Source: Planctomycetaceae bacterium
GTDB lineage: Bacteria > Planctomycetota > Planctomycetia > Pirellulales > Thermoguttaceae
NCBI GenBank assembly: GCA_015062085.1
Contig: SUVI01000025.1
Location: 1-31,660 of the forward strand
Reading direction: 5' to 3'
Length of the DNA stretch: 31,660 nt
Shown: piece after piece, positions 24,432-31,660 of the stretch
How the letters are laid out: every line of letters starts with the position of its first letter
How positions within the stretch are numbered: position 1 is the stretch's first letter
Position numbers and translations under genes: made by a program
The notes under the pieces: model-generated
Databases searched by the model: none
What the model was told of the DNA's origin: nothing
Seen by the model: the letters and a program-made list of their open reading frames with translations, nothing else

Positions 24432-24746
24432 CAACTGCGTACCGATCCGGGGCGCGGTTTTTACCACTGAAACCACTGAAACCACTGAAACCACTGAAAC
24501 CACTGAAACCACTGAAACCACTGAAAACACCGAAAACACTGAAGAGGCACTGAAAGACTCTGAAAGGGAAGAGAAAAAAGGCTGGAAAAATCCTGACACG
24601 AATTTCACGGAAGGCACAAAATGGATTTTTAAAAACATTTCGTGAGATCCATGTTTTTTCGCACTTTTCGTGTTCCTTTTTCTGCGTACTTCTGCGTACT
24701 TCTGCGGCTTTTCAGTGTTCTCTGTGGTGAAACAGATACGCAGCTG
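24432..24746. mobile_element. MITE-like element, copy 2 (inverted relative to copy 1)
   Basis: Imperfect 12-bp terminal inverted repeats (CAACTGCGTACC at 24432-24443, GATACGCAGCTG at 24735-24746; 10 of 12 match) enclose an AT-rich interior. It runs in the same order as the reverse complement of copy 1: CACTGAAA motifs, GAGAAAAAAGG, CCTGACACGAATTT, CTTTTCGTGTTCC, TTTCAGTGTTCTCTGTGGTGAAA. A 9-bp microsatellite has expanded near its left end. No coding frame fits. Confidence 0.72.
24463..24525. repeat. Seven tandem copies of the 9-bp unit ACCACTGAA
   Basis: Seven perfect units are followed by decayed relatives (AACACCGAA, AACACTGAA). It lies inside MITE-like copy 2, where copy 1 has only a single related motif, so it is a local expansion. 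Confidence 0.97.
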
Positions 24747-24878
24747 CCGGAGGATCACAGATCACATTCGACAGACCGTCCTGCCCCCCCAAAAAGAGCA
24801 TTTCGGCGGGTCAGGACCATTTTACGGGCGGATTTTTGGAAAATTTGGATAAGCAAAACAAATTCTGTGCCGGACTCC

Positions 24879-24907
24879 TTGACTTTTCTCTCTCTTTTTG
24901 CTAAAAT
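24879..24907 (+). promoter_or_regulatory. Promoter of the Gfo/Idh/MocA gene
   Basis: TTGACT (24879-24884), a 17-nt spacer and TAAAAT (24902-24907) lie 56 nt before the ATG. Confidence 0.75.
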
Positions 24908-24962
24908 GAAGTTCATGAAAATTTGATTTTCCCCATCCTTTAACCCAAAATGGAAACGAACC

Positions 24963-26063
24963 ATGAAAAAATACGGATTTGCCATCATCGGCTGCGGAAT
25001 GATTTCAAACTTCCACGCAAAAGCCATCGAATCTCTCGAAAACGCGAAACTGGTCGCCTGCTACGACGTTTTCAAAGCCTCGGCCGAACGTCTTGCGGAA
25101 CAGACCGGCTGCCGTGCGTATGACGACTTGGACGCGATGCTGGCGGATCCGGAAGTCGAGATCGTGACCATCGGTACGCCGAGCGGAGCGCATCTTGAAC
25201 CGGCACTTGCCGCTGCGAAAGCCGGAAAGCACCTCATCGTCGAGAAACCGCTTGAGATCACGCTGGAACGCTGCGACCAGATCATCGCCGCATGCAAAGA
25301 AAAGAACGTCAAGCTCGCGACCGTCTTCCACAGCCGATTCCATGACTCGAGCGTCACCCTGAAAAACGCGATCGATTCCGGCCGATTCGGCAAACTGACC
25401 GTCGGGGATACCTACGTGAAATGGTTCCGGACCCAGCAGTATTACGACAGCGGCGCGTGGCGCGGAACGTGGGCGCTGGACGGCGGAGGCGCGCTCATGA
25501 ATCAGGCGATCCACAGCGTCGATCTCCTCACGTGGCTGATGGGACCCGTCGTTGAGATCCGCTCGATCATCGACTGCCTCGATCACGAACGTATCGAAGT
25601 CGAAGACACAGCCGTCGCTTCCCTCCGTTTCGCCAACGGTGCGCTCGGAGTCATTGAAGCAAGTACCGCGATCTATCCCGGCTACCTGAAAAAAGTGGAG
25701 ATCCACGGCTCAAAAGGCTCCGCCACGATCGAGGAAGAAGACATCGTCCGCTGGGATTTCGCAGAAGAAGCTCCGGAAGATGCAAAAGTAAAGGAAGAAA
25801 TGGCCAATTCCAAAAGCTCCGGCGGCGGTGCGGCCGATCCATCGGCGATCAGCTTCAAAGGACACGCGAAACTCTTCGCCGACATGATCCGCGCGATCGA
25901 AACCGATACGGAACCCAAAGTCAATGGTCCGGAAGGCCGACGCTCCGTCGAGATCATTCTCGGGATCTACGCCGCGGCAGAATCCGGCCAAGCCGTCCAG
26001 CTCCCGCTCGCCAAAGACCCGGAATTGAAGTGCAAGGCAGACAAATGCGTCAAAAAAACCTGA
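24963..26063 (+). CDS. Gfo/Idh/MocA family NAD(P)-dependent oxidoreductase
   Basis: This 366-residue cytosolic enzyme has the normal family length. The N-terminal Rossmann fold shows GFAIIGCGMISNFHAKAI (dinucleotide-binding turn), followed by the conserved EKPLEIT block (about residues 95-101) that carries the catalytic-site lysine of the family. The C-terminal alpha/beta domain contains GGGALMNQAIHSVDLLTWLMG with the usual H-x-x-D-L element, and GSKGSATIEEEDI. It probably oxidises or reduces a sugar or inositol derivative; the substrate cannot be read from sequence. It is a single-gene unit with its own promoter. The C-terminal end is Lys/Cys-rich (KCKADKCVKKT). Confidence 0.95.
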   Translation: MKKYGFAIIGCGMISNFHAKAIESLENAKLVACYDVFKASAERLAEQTGCRAYDDLDAMLADPEVEIVTIGTPSGAHLEPALAAAKAGKHLIVEKPLEITLERCDQIIAACKEKNVKLATVFHSRFHDSSVTLKNAIDSGRFGKLTVGDTYVKWFRTQQYYDSGAWRGTWALDGGGALMNQAIHSVDLLTWLMGPVVEIRSIIDCLDHERIEVEDTAVASLRFANGALGVIEASTAIYPGYLKKVEIHGSKGSATIEEEDIVRWDFAEEAPEDAKVKEEMANSKSSGGGAADPSAISFKGHAKLFADMIRAIETDTEPKVNGPEGRRSVEIILGIYAAAESGQAVQLPLAKDPELKCKADKCVKKT

Positions 26064-26353
26064 CTGTCGGTAAGACGTTGTGTCTCTGAACGGACCGAAA
26101 ACCGGAAGCCCCCATTCGGTGTTCTCGCACAAGGTACTGGCTTCCGGGCGCAAACGCACGATTATTCCATTTGTATGTTTTGCGACGGCAAGAAAATCGT
26201 TTCCTTGAAAAAAAAGGCTCGAAAACCGTCAATTTTCGTCCGGATCATGCCCGATAAATCAAGAAATAGATGACAGAAGAAGCGCGTTAATGTTTTTCGC
26301 GCGGTTGGATTTAACATAAAATTCGTAAATCGAATTTCATTGGGAGAGAAACT
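26064..26353. other. Intergenic region
   Basis: This spacer holds a 9-bp inverted repeat (CCGGAAGCC at 26102-26110, GGCTTCCGG at 26139-26147) with a 28-nt loop and no T tract, and a TAAAAT at 26317-26322 that could be a -10 for the next gene. No gene was seen. Confidence 0.4.
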
Positions 26354-27154
26354 ATGTCCCGTATTTTCACCTCGGCACTCAGCCTCCTTCTCGTCTTGGC
26401 ACTCGGTACGTTTGCCATGGCAGACAATGCGGCCAAAGAAGCCAAAGCTAAAGTTCGTGATCTCGCCAAAAATGCCCAAACGGTGAAACTCAGCGACAAA
26501 GCCCTTGACGGTGCCGCTGAAGTTGACCTTTTCCAAGCGATCGAAGATGACCAGATCGAAGTGGGCGTCATTCAGGGCGCGATGAAAGGCGGCAAGCTCT
26601 TCATCAAAAATAAAACGGAAAAACCGTTGAGTGTCCGCATCCCGAAAGCCTTCGGAACCCGCCCCGTCATGGGACAGGATATGGGCATGGGCGGTGGAAA
26701 CCAGCTCATAGGCGGAAACGGTATGGGCATGGGCGGCGGTATGGGCATGGGCGGCGGTATGGGCGGCTTCCAGAATATCCCGCCGGAAAAAGTCACGGCC
26801 GTCAAGTTTCAGTCGGTCTGCTTGGAATACGGAAAACCCGAACCGAATGCAAACGTGGCTTACGAGATCTGCCCGATCGAAGAATGCACGAAAAAACCGG
26901 AAGTCATTTTCCTCGTTGAATCTCTTCATGCTGTAGACCTCCGCAGTGCGCAGTTTGCCGCATGGCACATGAACAGCGAAACCCCGGTCGAACACCTCGC
27001 GTCCGAGACCGTCCTTCACGCTAACGGTGTCCGTTCGACGAACTTCTCCCGTCAAGAAGTGCAGCAGGGACTCCAGCTCATCCAGATGTCCCGTGCAGCT
27101 ACGGCTGAAAAGATTTCCGATGACGCTTCTTCCTCCTCGTCGTCCGGATATTGA
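26354..27154 (+). CDS. Secreted protein with a Gly/Met-rich repeat segment
   Basis: The 266-residue protein has a clear signal peptide (FTSALSLLLVLALGTFAMA, cleaved near residue 23). An N-terminal domain (about 30-105) contains KGGKLFIKNKTEKPLSVRIPKAFG, which resembles a small beta domain. A repeat segment (about 110-138) follows, built from MGMGGG units encoded by near-identical copies of ATGGGCATGGGCGGCGGT. A second domain (about 139-240) holds two cysteine pairs (VCLEYG, CPIEEC), and the tail is Ser-rich. GGAGA lies just before the ATG and an intrinsic terminator follows. The family is not recognised; its position suggests an independent transcript. Confidence 0.85.
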   Translation: MSRIFTSALSLLLVLALGTFAMADNAAKEAKAKVRDLAKNAQTVKLSDKALDGAAEVDLFQAIEDDQIEVGVIQGAMKGGKLFIKNKTEKPLSVRIPKAFGTRPVMGQDMGMGGGNQLIGGNGMGMGGGMGMGGGMGGFQNIPPEKVTAVKFQSVCLEYGKPEPNANVAYEICPIEECTKKPEVIFLVESLHAVDLRSAQFAAWHMNSETPVEHLASETVLHANGVRSTNFSRQEVQQGLQLIQMSRAATAEKISDDASSSSSSGY

Positions 27155-27183
27155 AAACGAAGTGAAATTAAAAACTAAAAATT

Positions 27184-27213
27184 AAAACGGGTGCCTTGGT
27201 ACCCGTTTTTTTT
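27184..27213 (+). terminator. Intrinsic terminator of the Gly/Met-rich protein gene
   Basis: AAACGGGT (27185-27192) pairs with ACCCGTTT (27201-27208) across an 8-nt loop and runs into eight T, 30 nt after the stop. Confidence 0.88.
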
Positions 27214-27336
27214 ATCTGCATTTCGGCTGCACTTTTTCTTCAAATGCAAACGACACCGTCATAAAAAAGCTCATCCTCTCCGAATGTACCCGTTCACTCG
27301 GGGAAAATGAACCTAAAACGCATGATCCTAACCATC

Positions 27337-28302
27337 TCAAGAATGTTGAAGCTGCCGTAAAACAGCTCCAATAAACTCCCCTTTCACGTTTTTCAAAACA
27401 GCAAAAGGTACTTCAGCACTAAACATTTTCCCCATTGCGCTCGCAAAACGGGTCGAAACGGGCAGCGTCAAGAGAGGACGCAGAGGAAGCGGCTCACCTT
27501 CTTTCATGAGAAGCAGATCATGGAAGAAACAAAATCCCTCAAGATGTGACTTTACATTAACATTAGGATTTTTCTGTACCAAGACCCACCCCGCTCCGAA
27601 TTTCCGAGCCGTCTGGATCATTTCTTCGCGCGTCATTTTCTCATGAATGACCGGAAATTTCTTCAGCGGCACGGAATATTTACTCAACGGAACCGTCTGC
27701 AGCTGAAGGATCCTGCCAGCAAGAGTTTCCTGTACAGGATGCAGGATCCCCGCACTCTTTCCTTCACCGATCATCTGCTTCAACTCCGCATCCGACATCT
27801 GAAGAGCGTATTGTGTATTTTTTTCTCCCAAAAGCCATGCAATGAGAAAATTCAAACCGCTAAGAAAAAGACTCACCGGCAAAAAAATCGGCACGAGGAT
27901 CCAAAAAAACGGAACACTGAGTTTCAGAAGGCGGTTCGGCAAAAGCAAAAAAATGCTTTTCGGAAGCAGTTCACCGTAAATGAAAACGAACGGCGTCGCG
28001 ACCACCGTCGAAAGCAAAGCAGCCGAAGAATCCGGAAAAAGGACCTGAAAGATCAAAACAGCTCCCAGCGATACAAAATTATTCGCCAGATTGTTGCCAA
28101 GCAAAACTGTCGAAATGAAGATCGGAGGATGATTTACCAACCAAAGCAGAAATCGCGACCTCCGGCTCCCAAGAAGTGCCTCCAGTACGACTTTTGCTTT
28201 GGAAGCCCGATAGAAACCGATCTCCGTCCCGCTGAAAAAAAAGCTGGCCGTCATGCCGCCGCAAAAAATTGCGAGTGCCGTTAAAAAAGCTGCAATTTCC
28301 AT
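27337..28302 (-). CDS. CNNM (DUF21) domain membrane protein, CorC/HlyC-type
   Basis: The 321-residue protein has the CNNM transmembrane domain at the N-terminus. It opens with FFSGTEIGFYRASKAK and continues with GNNLANNFVSLGAV and YGELLPKSIFLLLPNRL, the signature blocks of CNNM transporters linked to magnesium or cobalt export. Membrane segments are at about residues 5-24, 64-85, 95-115 and 128-155. The cytosolic part (about 185-321) has the position of a CBS pair (MTREEMIQTARKFGAGWVLVQ) but is weakly conserved, and the usual CorC/HlyC C-terminal domain is missing. The ATG at 28302 follows GAGGGA at good spacing; a TTG at 28332 would add ten residues. Confidence 0.88.
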   Translation of the reverse strand: MEIAAFLTALAIFCGGMTASFFFSGTEIGFYRASKAKVVLEALLGSRRSRFLLWLVNHPPIFISTVLLGNNLANNFVSLGAVLIFQVLFPDSSAALLSTVVATPFVFIYGELLPKSIFLLLPNRLLKLSVPFFWILVPIFLPVSLFLSGLNFLIAWLLGEKNTQYALQMSDAELKQMIGEGKSAGILHPVQETLAGRILQLQTVPLSKYSVPLKKFPVIHEKMTREEMIQTARKFGAGWVLVQKNPNVNVKSHLEGFCFFHDLLLMKEGEPLPLRPLLTLPVSTRFASAMGKMFSAEVPFAVLKNVKGEFIGAVLRQLQHS

Positions 28303-28398
28303 CCTCGTTCCCTCAAAAATTCTCAAACTCAAAATCTCGGTTCTTCCAAACCGTTTTCATGAGAAAATTCCCGATGGATCATCCATCAAAAATCAGGG

Positions 28399-29727
28399 TC
28401 ACTTTTTCCCAATTTCCTCCACTCCCTGGAACCACTCAGGACCAATCTCCCGGCCAAGGAGGTAGCGTTTTCGGTCCGGAAACCAAAGGATCCCTTTGCC
28501 GTCCCGAACCGTGTAGCTCGTGTAGAACGAATTTCCCCCCTTGCGCGGTGCAAAAAGCTGCGGCTCGGTAAACCAGATCGGCTGATGCGCCCCTTCGACG
28601 TACTTTCCTGCAATCAGATAGAGGGGCCCTCGCGCCTGGTAAGCCGTCTGTTTTTCAAACTGGAAATCAAACGTATTGTGGACCAGCGCAAAATAATATC
28701 CGCTCGCGGCCTCGCATCCTTTCCAGTCGTAAAGCGGTGCGGGAGAACGCGGATGAAGGTACGGTTTTCCGCCGTCACGATCCCGCAAAATTTCAGGACG
28801 AGACCACGTTCTTCCGCCGTCTGCACTGACCGTCCAGTACGGATACCCGCCGTCTGTGCGCATCATGACGAAAAGACGTCCGTCGGGAAGTTTCACCGGA
28901 GCGGCTTCTTCGCACGCATTCTGTCCCGGAAAAACGATCTGGTCCCCGGTCAGACAGAGGATCTGGTCTTTTTCTGTCGAAAATGCCGTGATCCGAATAT
29001 CTTCCACATTTGGATCTTCATCAATATTCTCAAACTGCCAGAATTCGATCCCGCATCCGCCCTTTCCATGATGCGAGGAACCAACAAAATATTTACCGTC
29101 TTCGCCAAGCCGAAGCGGCCGCTGCCAATTGCACCATGACGTCGGAATGGAAACATCATCCGGATCTTTCCACGTGCGCGGGATCTTCACCTGACGCGGC
29201 GCGGACCAGGTCTCACCGTCATTATCCGAATAAATTCCGAAACAGTCGCCGCAGTGTGGTCCGCGGGAGGTCGTCTGCTGATTCCAGAGAAGGTAGATCC
29301 TGCCGGAACGGGAGATCATCGGCTGCTGCCAGCTGGCGAGAAGCTGCGGATTTTTTTTGTTCGGTGAGCCGGCAAGTACTTGGACCGGTGTCCAGGTCAG
29401 ACCTCCGTCGGAACTTTTGGAAAATGCGATATGCTGGTCAATGTCTGACTCACGGGTCGCCTGCGTCCAAAATGCCAGCAAAAGACCGTTTTCTTTGGAA
29501 ATGACCTGAAAATGGTCATTGTACGTGTCGCCGAGGACCATGCTGTCTCTTTTCGGCGTAAAAACGACGTAATCCGGTTTGTTTACCAGAAGTTCCGCCG
29601 CGTAATTGGAAAGCTCACCAGGTGCATTTTCAAAGGATGCCGCGATCTTCCGCGCATGTTCCGACTGCGCCATACAGAAAGAGGCTGAAATCAAAAAAAT
29701 CACCAAACCAGGCAGGAAATTGCGCAT
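28399..29727 (-). CDS. Secreted BNR-repeat sialidase-like (exo-alpha-sialidase superfamily) protein
   Basis: This 442-residue protein has a signal peptide (MRNFLPGLVIFLISASFCMA). Three Asp-box motifs mark the six-bladed beta-propeller: SSDGGLTW (105-112), SDNDGETW (167-174) and SADGGRTW (301-308). Such proteins are abundant in planctomycetes and mostly annotated as sialidase-like; many are not true neuraminidases. An Arg triad cannot be confirmed by eye. The ATG at 29727 has GGTGAGG upstream and starts the signal peptide; longer frames to 29889 have no such support. It lies between the TIM-barrel and CNNM genes on the same strand. Confidence 0.9.
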   Translation of the reverse strand: MRNFLPGLVIFLISASFCMAQSEHARKIAASFENAPGELSNYAAELLVNKPDYVVFTPKRDSMVLGDTYNDHFQVISKENGLLLAFWTQATRESDIDQHIAFSKSSDGGLTWTPVQVLAGSPNKKNPQLLASWQQPMISRSGRIYLLWNQQTTSRGPHCGDCFGIYSDNDGETWSAPRQVKIPRTWKDPDDVSIPTSWCNWQRPLRLGEDGKYFVGSSHHGKGGCGIEFWQFENIDEDPNVEDIRITAFSTEKDQILCLTGDQIVFPGQNACEEAAPVKLPDGRLFVMMRTDGGYPYWTVSADGGRTWSRPEILRDRDGGKPYLHPRSPAPLYDWKGCEAASGYYFALVHNTFDFQFEKQTAYQARGPLYLIAGKYVEGAHQPIWFTEPQLFAPRKGGNSFYTSYTVRDGKGILWFPDRKRYLLGREIGPEWFQGVEEIGKK

Positions 29728-29876
29728 AAAAAACCTCACCAAATAACAAATTCCACACTTTTCATCGTTTCGAACCACGAATCGATCGGGAACGGTACAT
29801 CTCCGGCTCAGTTGCCGACCTATCGATCTCACTGAATGAACTCCGAATCCCATTCCCGTATCGAGAGTATTGAATG

Positions 29877-29908
29877 ACCGCCTCACCAACCGGAGTCTGC
29901 GAGGCGGT
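29877..29908 (-). terminator. Hairpin after the TIM-barrel gene, possible weak terminator
   Basis: ACCGCCTC (29877-29884) and GAGGCGGT (29901-29908) form a perfect 8-bp stem just after the stop codon at 29917. No T tract follows on the minus strand, so it may be a transcript-stabilising or Rho-associated hairpin. Confidence 0.4.
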
Positions 29909-29916
29909 GAATCCGT

Positions 29917-30945
29917 CTATTTCGCGGCCATGGCATCACGAAGAAGCGCGAGGCTGCGGGGAATCGCGGTGCTGATGTCTTCCGCACCTTCAAATTCAAG
30001 CGAAATGTACCCTCGGTAGTTGGTTTTACGCAGGATCTCCGCGATCTTGTAGTAATCGAGGTTCAGCGTATACCAGTTTCCGCCGCCGAAATACGTCTTG
30101 GCCTGAACCAGGACCGCATACGGCGCGAGGGCCTCGATCTGCTCGTAAACATTCTCCAGGAAGCAGCCCGTATCGAGCGTCGCTCGCAGCCAGGGCGATT
30201 TAATGGCCTCGATGATCCGAATCACACCGGCGGCCGTCCGTCCAAGCCCCCAATGATTTTCCAATCCAAGCACCACTCCGCATTCCTGTGCCGTCTTCAC
30301 GCATTCCGCAATGCTGTCGATGACCCACGGGAAACCATCTTCTTCCGTGTATCCCTCGATCGAAGGCTCGATCCCCTTGTTCTTCATCAGAACATCGAAA
30401 TTCTCGCTCGTGAGCCAACGTCCTGTATTGATCCGCATGGTGGGAATGCCGAGTTTGTAGGCAAGATTAATGCTGTTTTTCGTGATCTCAATATTCTTCT
30501 TCCGAAATTCCGGATCGGGAGAAAGAAAGTGTTGGTGGGTGGACAGCCCGCTAAGTGTCATGCCGCGGACGAAGGCTTCACGCTTGAGCATCTGCAGGTA
30601 GGCGTCGTCGGTGCGATCCATCTGTTTTTCAAGGATCTCTACCGCGTCGAATCCCTGTTCTCCTGCCAGAGCGATGCACTGTTCGATCGTTTTGTACTCA
30701 CGCCGATACCCCCAGTAAGAATAGGTCGAAACTCCGATCGGATTCGTGAGTTTTCGCCCGGAATCCGGCTTAAGACCGGGCCGTTCGTAATGCGGATCGA
30801 TCGTCTCCGGCGCGGGCGGGTCACTGGCCTGCGTATACACGATCGGGGCGGCTTCGTGAGCTTCATCCCCCTGCACATTCGTCATCAGAATGGCTCCTGC
30901 CGCAAGCCCGGTACTCGCCTGAACAAATTGTCTGCGTGAAATCAT
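29917..30945 (-). CDS. Tat-exported sugar phosphate isomerase/epimerase-like TIM-barrel protein
   Basis: The 342-residue protein begins with a twin-arginine signal (MISRRQFVQASTGLAAGAIL), marking export of a folded protein. The xylose-isomerase-like barrel follows: IGVSTYSYWG, GFDAVEIL, a conserved metal-binding series LENHWG, ATLDTG and the terminal ISLEFEG, whose acids would hold a divalent metal. The ATG at 30945 is preceded by CAGGAGA and lies downstream of a strong promoter whose start point would fall near 31018. Longer frames reaching 31107 would begin upstream of that promoter, so they are rejected. In planctomycetes such enzymes often accompany Gfo/Idh/MocA dehydrogenases. The substrate is unknown. 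Confidence 0.93.
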   Translation of the reverse strand: MISRRQFVQASTGLAAGAILMTNVQGDEAHEAAPIVYTQASDPPAPETIDPHYERPGLKPDSGRKLTNPIGVSTYSYWGYRREYKTIEQCIALAGEQGFDAVEILEKQMDRTDDAYLQMLKREAFVRGMTLSGLSTHQHFLSPDPEFRKKNIEITKNSINLAYKLGIPTMRINTGRWLTSENFDVLMKNKGIEPSIEGYTEEDGFPWVIDSIAECVKTAQECGVVLGLENHWGLGRTAAGVIRIIEAIKSPWLRATLDTGCFLENVYEQIEALAPYAVLVQAKTYFGGGNWYTLNLDYYKIAEILRKTNYRGYISLEFEGAEDISTAIPRSLALLRDAMAAK

Positions 30946-31024
30946 GACTGTCTCCTGACGTAAATAAATTTTATTTCTCGAGGGAGAACTACTCGCAACG
31001 CCCCCGACATAGATCTGCGATAAT

Positions 31025-31053
31025 AGTATACCGAAATCTTCCTTCAATGTCAA
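31025..31053 (-). promoter_or_regulatory. Strong sigma70-type promoter of the TIM-barrel gene
   Basis: On the minus strand a perfect TTGACA (31048-31053), a 17-nt spacer and TATACT (31025-31030), with the ATG about 80 nt downstream. Confidence 0.85.
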
Positions 31054-31164
31054 GAGCCTGCGGGAATAAAATCTGATGTTAGAGAATTTTAGATGTTCTT
31101 TTTTCATATTTCTTCTGAATATTGGCGGGTGTACGTGCCAAGCTGCCAGAAAAACGCCATGCCG

Positions 31165-31456
31165 GTTTTAAAATTCACTTCATTCAGCCTCCCCTTTGGG
31201 GAGTGCGGCGATCCAGTCACGCAGTGACCTTTGCCGCTTTTATATTCGGCGATGCTGCGCGACAGCGCATTCGCCGGGAGTTGGTGCGGGGGGCAGGAAA
31301 AACGATCTTCAAAAATTCCCCTCCCTTGGAGGGGTGCCCCGATATGGAGTGCGGCAATTCAGTCACGCAGTGACTTTTGCCGCTTTTTCTTTCGGCGATA
31401 CAGCGCGGCAGCGCATTCGCCGGGAGTTGGCGTGGGGTTCAGGAAAAGCGAACTTT
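31165..31456. repeat. Two tandem copies of a 146-bp unit
   Basis: Unit A (31165-31310) and unit B (31311-31456) share GAGTGCGGC, CAGTCACGCAGTGAC, TTGCCGCTTTT, GCGCATTCGCCGGGAGTTGG and CAGGAAAA in the same order at a constant 146-nt offset. A third partial copy begins at 31457 and diverges after about 30 nt. No gene was found in them. Confidence 0.88.
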
Positions 31457-31577
31457 AAAAATTCCCCTCCTTTGGAGGGGTGCCCCGCAGGGGCGGGGTG
31501 GTTTGAAACGCCGAGTCACTTGAACCACCCCGTCTCGCTTCGCTCGCCACCCCTCCGAAGGAGAGGAATTTCTTGAA
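31457..31577. repeat. Long imperfect inverted repeat (TTCCCCTCC...GGGGTGGTT type)
   Basis: The left arm (AAATTCCCCTCCTTTGGAGG, GGGTG, CGGGGTGGTTT) is mirrored on the right by GAACCACCCCG, CGCCACCCCTCCG and AAGGAGAGGAATTT. This could fold into a long hairpin. The sequence style matches dispersed non-coding repeats frequently seen in gut bacterial genomes. Confidence 0.75.
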
Positions 31578-31660
31578 AAGCGACGCGAGACGCGCCGCCT
31601 CCCAGAGCCGCCCCTCCGAAGGAGAGGAATTTCTTGAAAAGCGACGCGAGACGCGCCGCC
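31550..31660. repeat. Two copies of a 50-bp segment at a 61-bp period, continuing off the edge
   Basis: Positions 31550-31599 and 31611-31660 are identical by eye, beginning CCCCTCCGAAGGAGAGG and ending GACGCGAGACGCGCCGCC. The second copy ends exactly at the window boundary, so more copies may follow. Confidence 0.9.

Noticed and set aside
30946..31107. 54-codon N-terminal extension of the TIM-barrel gene
   Set aside because: A strong promoter lies inside this extension, and the Tat signal with a good ribosome-binding site starts at 30945.
31122..31576. Open frames in the right-edge repeats
   Set aside because: They follow the 146-bp direct repeats in several frames and show no domain; the region is non-coding repeat DNA.

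Overview
The window looks like a chromosomal segment from a Planctomycetota bacterium, probably an anaerobic or host-associated relative of the Pirellulales/Thermoguttaceae. This is an inference from gene content: a formylglycine-generating-enzyme domain protein, a secreted BNR/sialidase-like protein, a Tat-exported TIM-barrel 'sugar phosphate isomerase/epimerase', a Gfo/Idh/MocA oxidoreductase, a GH10-like TIM-barrel hydrolase, a lipoprotein-releasing permease with a large insert, and several lipoproteins with long low-complexity linkers. Ribosome-binding sites are present but uneven. Where promoters can be seen they are sigma70-like (TTGAC-type -35, 16-17 nt spacer, TATACT or TAAAAT -10). 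No tRNA, rRNA, CRISPR array, phage or transposase gene was seen.

Layout, left to right. 1-596 (-): 5' part of a secreted FGE/SUMF1-domain protein. 792-2673 (-): flagellar export genes fliQ-fliR-flhB, with flhB ending before its autocleavage domain. 3010-4797 (+): GTPase der. 5037-6539 (+): secreted HExxH metalloprotease-like protein. 6540-7200: AT-rich spacer with three 20-bp iterons, a minus-facing terminator and a promoter. 7201-9672 (+): large, divergent DnaA homologue. 9879-12582: a LolD-type ATPase (+) and a LolC/E-type permease (-) facing each other across a shared terminator. 12866-16408 (-): GH10-like hydrolase, LolA-like lipoprotein and a conserved-looking cytosolic protein, with two tandem-repeat arrays between genes. 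17026-18000 and 18576-21278 (+): two lipoproteins of unknown function. 21300-23882 (+): hexapeptide acyltransferase and an asparagine-synthetase-like protein, an arrangement seen in surface-polysaccharide loci. 24017-27154 (+): small membrane protein, Gfo/Idh/MocA oxidoreductase and a secreted Gly/Met-rich protein. 27337-30945 (-): CNNM-domain membrane protein, BNR/sialidase-like protein and Tat-exported TIM-barrel protein. 31165-31660: a block of direct and inverted repeats running off the edge.

Three themes stand out. Several normally conserved proteins have lost residues or domains expected to be essential: DnaA (Walker B second acid and arginine finger), the AsnB-like protein (glutaminase Cys), and FlhB (autocleavage domain). 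Spacers carry unrelated tandem arrays with 9-, 13-, 16/17- and 20-bp units, and similar short expansions occur inside coding sequences. Two diverged copies of a roughly 280-315 bp terminally inverted element lie in opposite orientations 8 kb apart. I see no complete new multi-gene system. The strongest leads are the divergent DnaA with its upstream iterons, the MITE-like family and the mutated amidotransferase.
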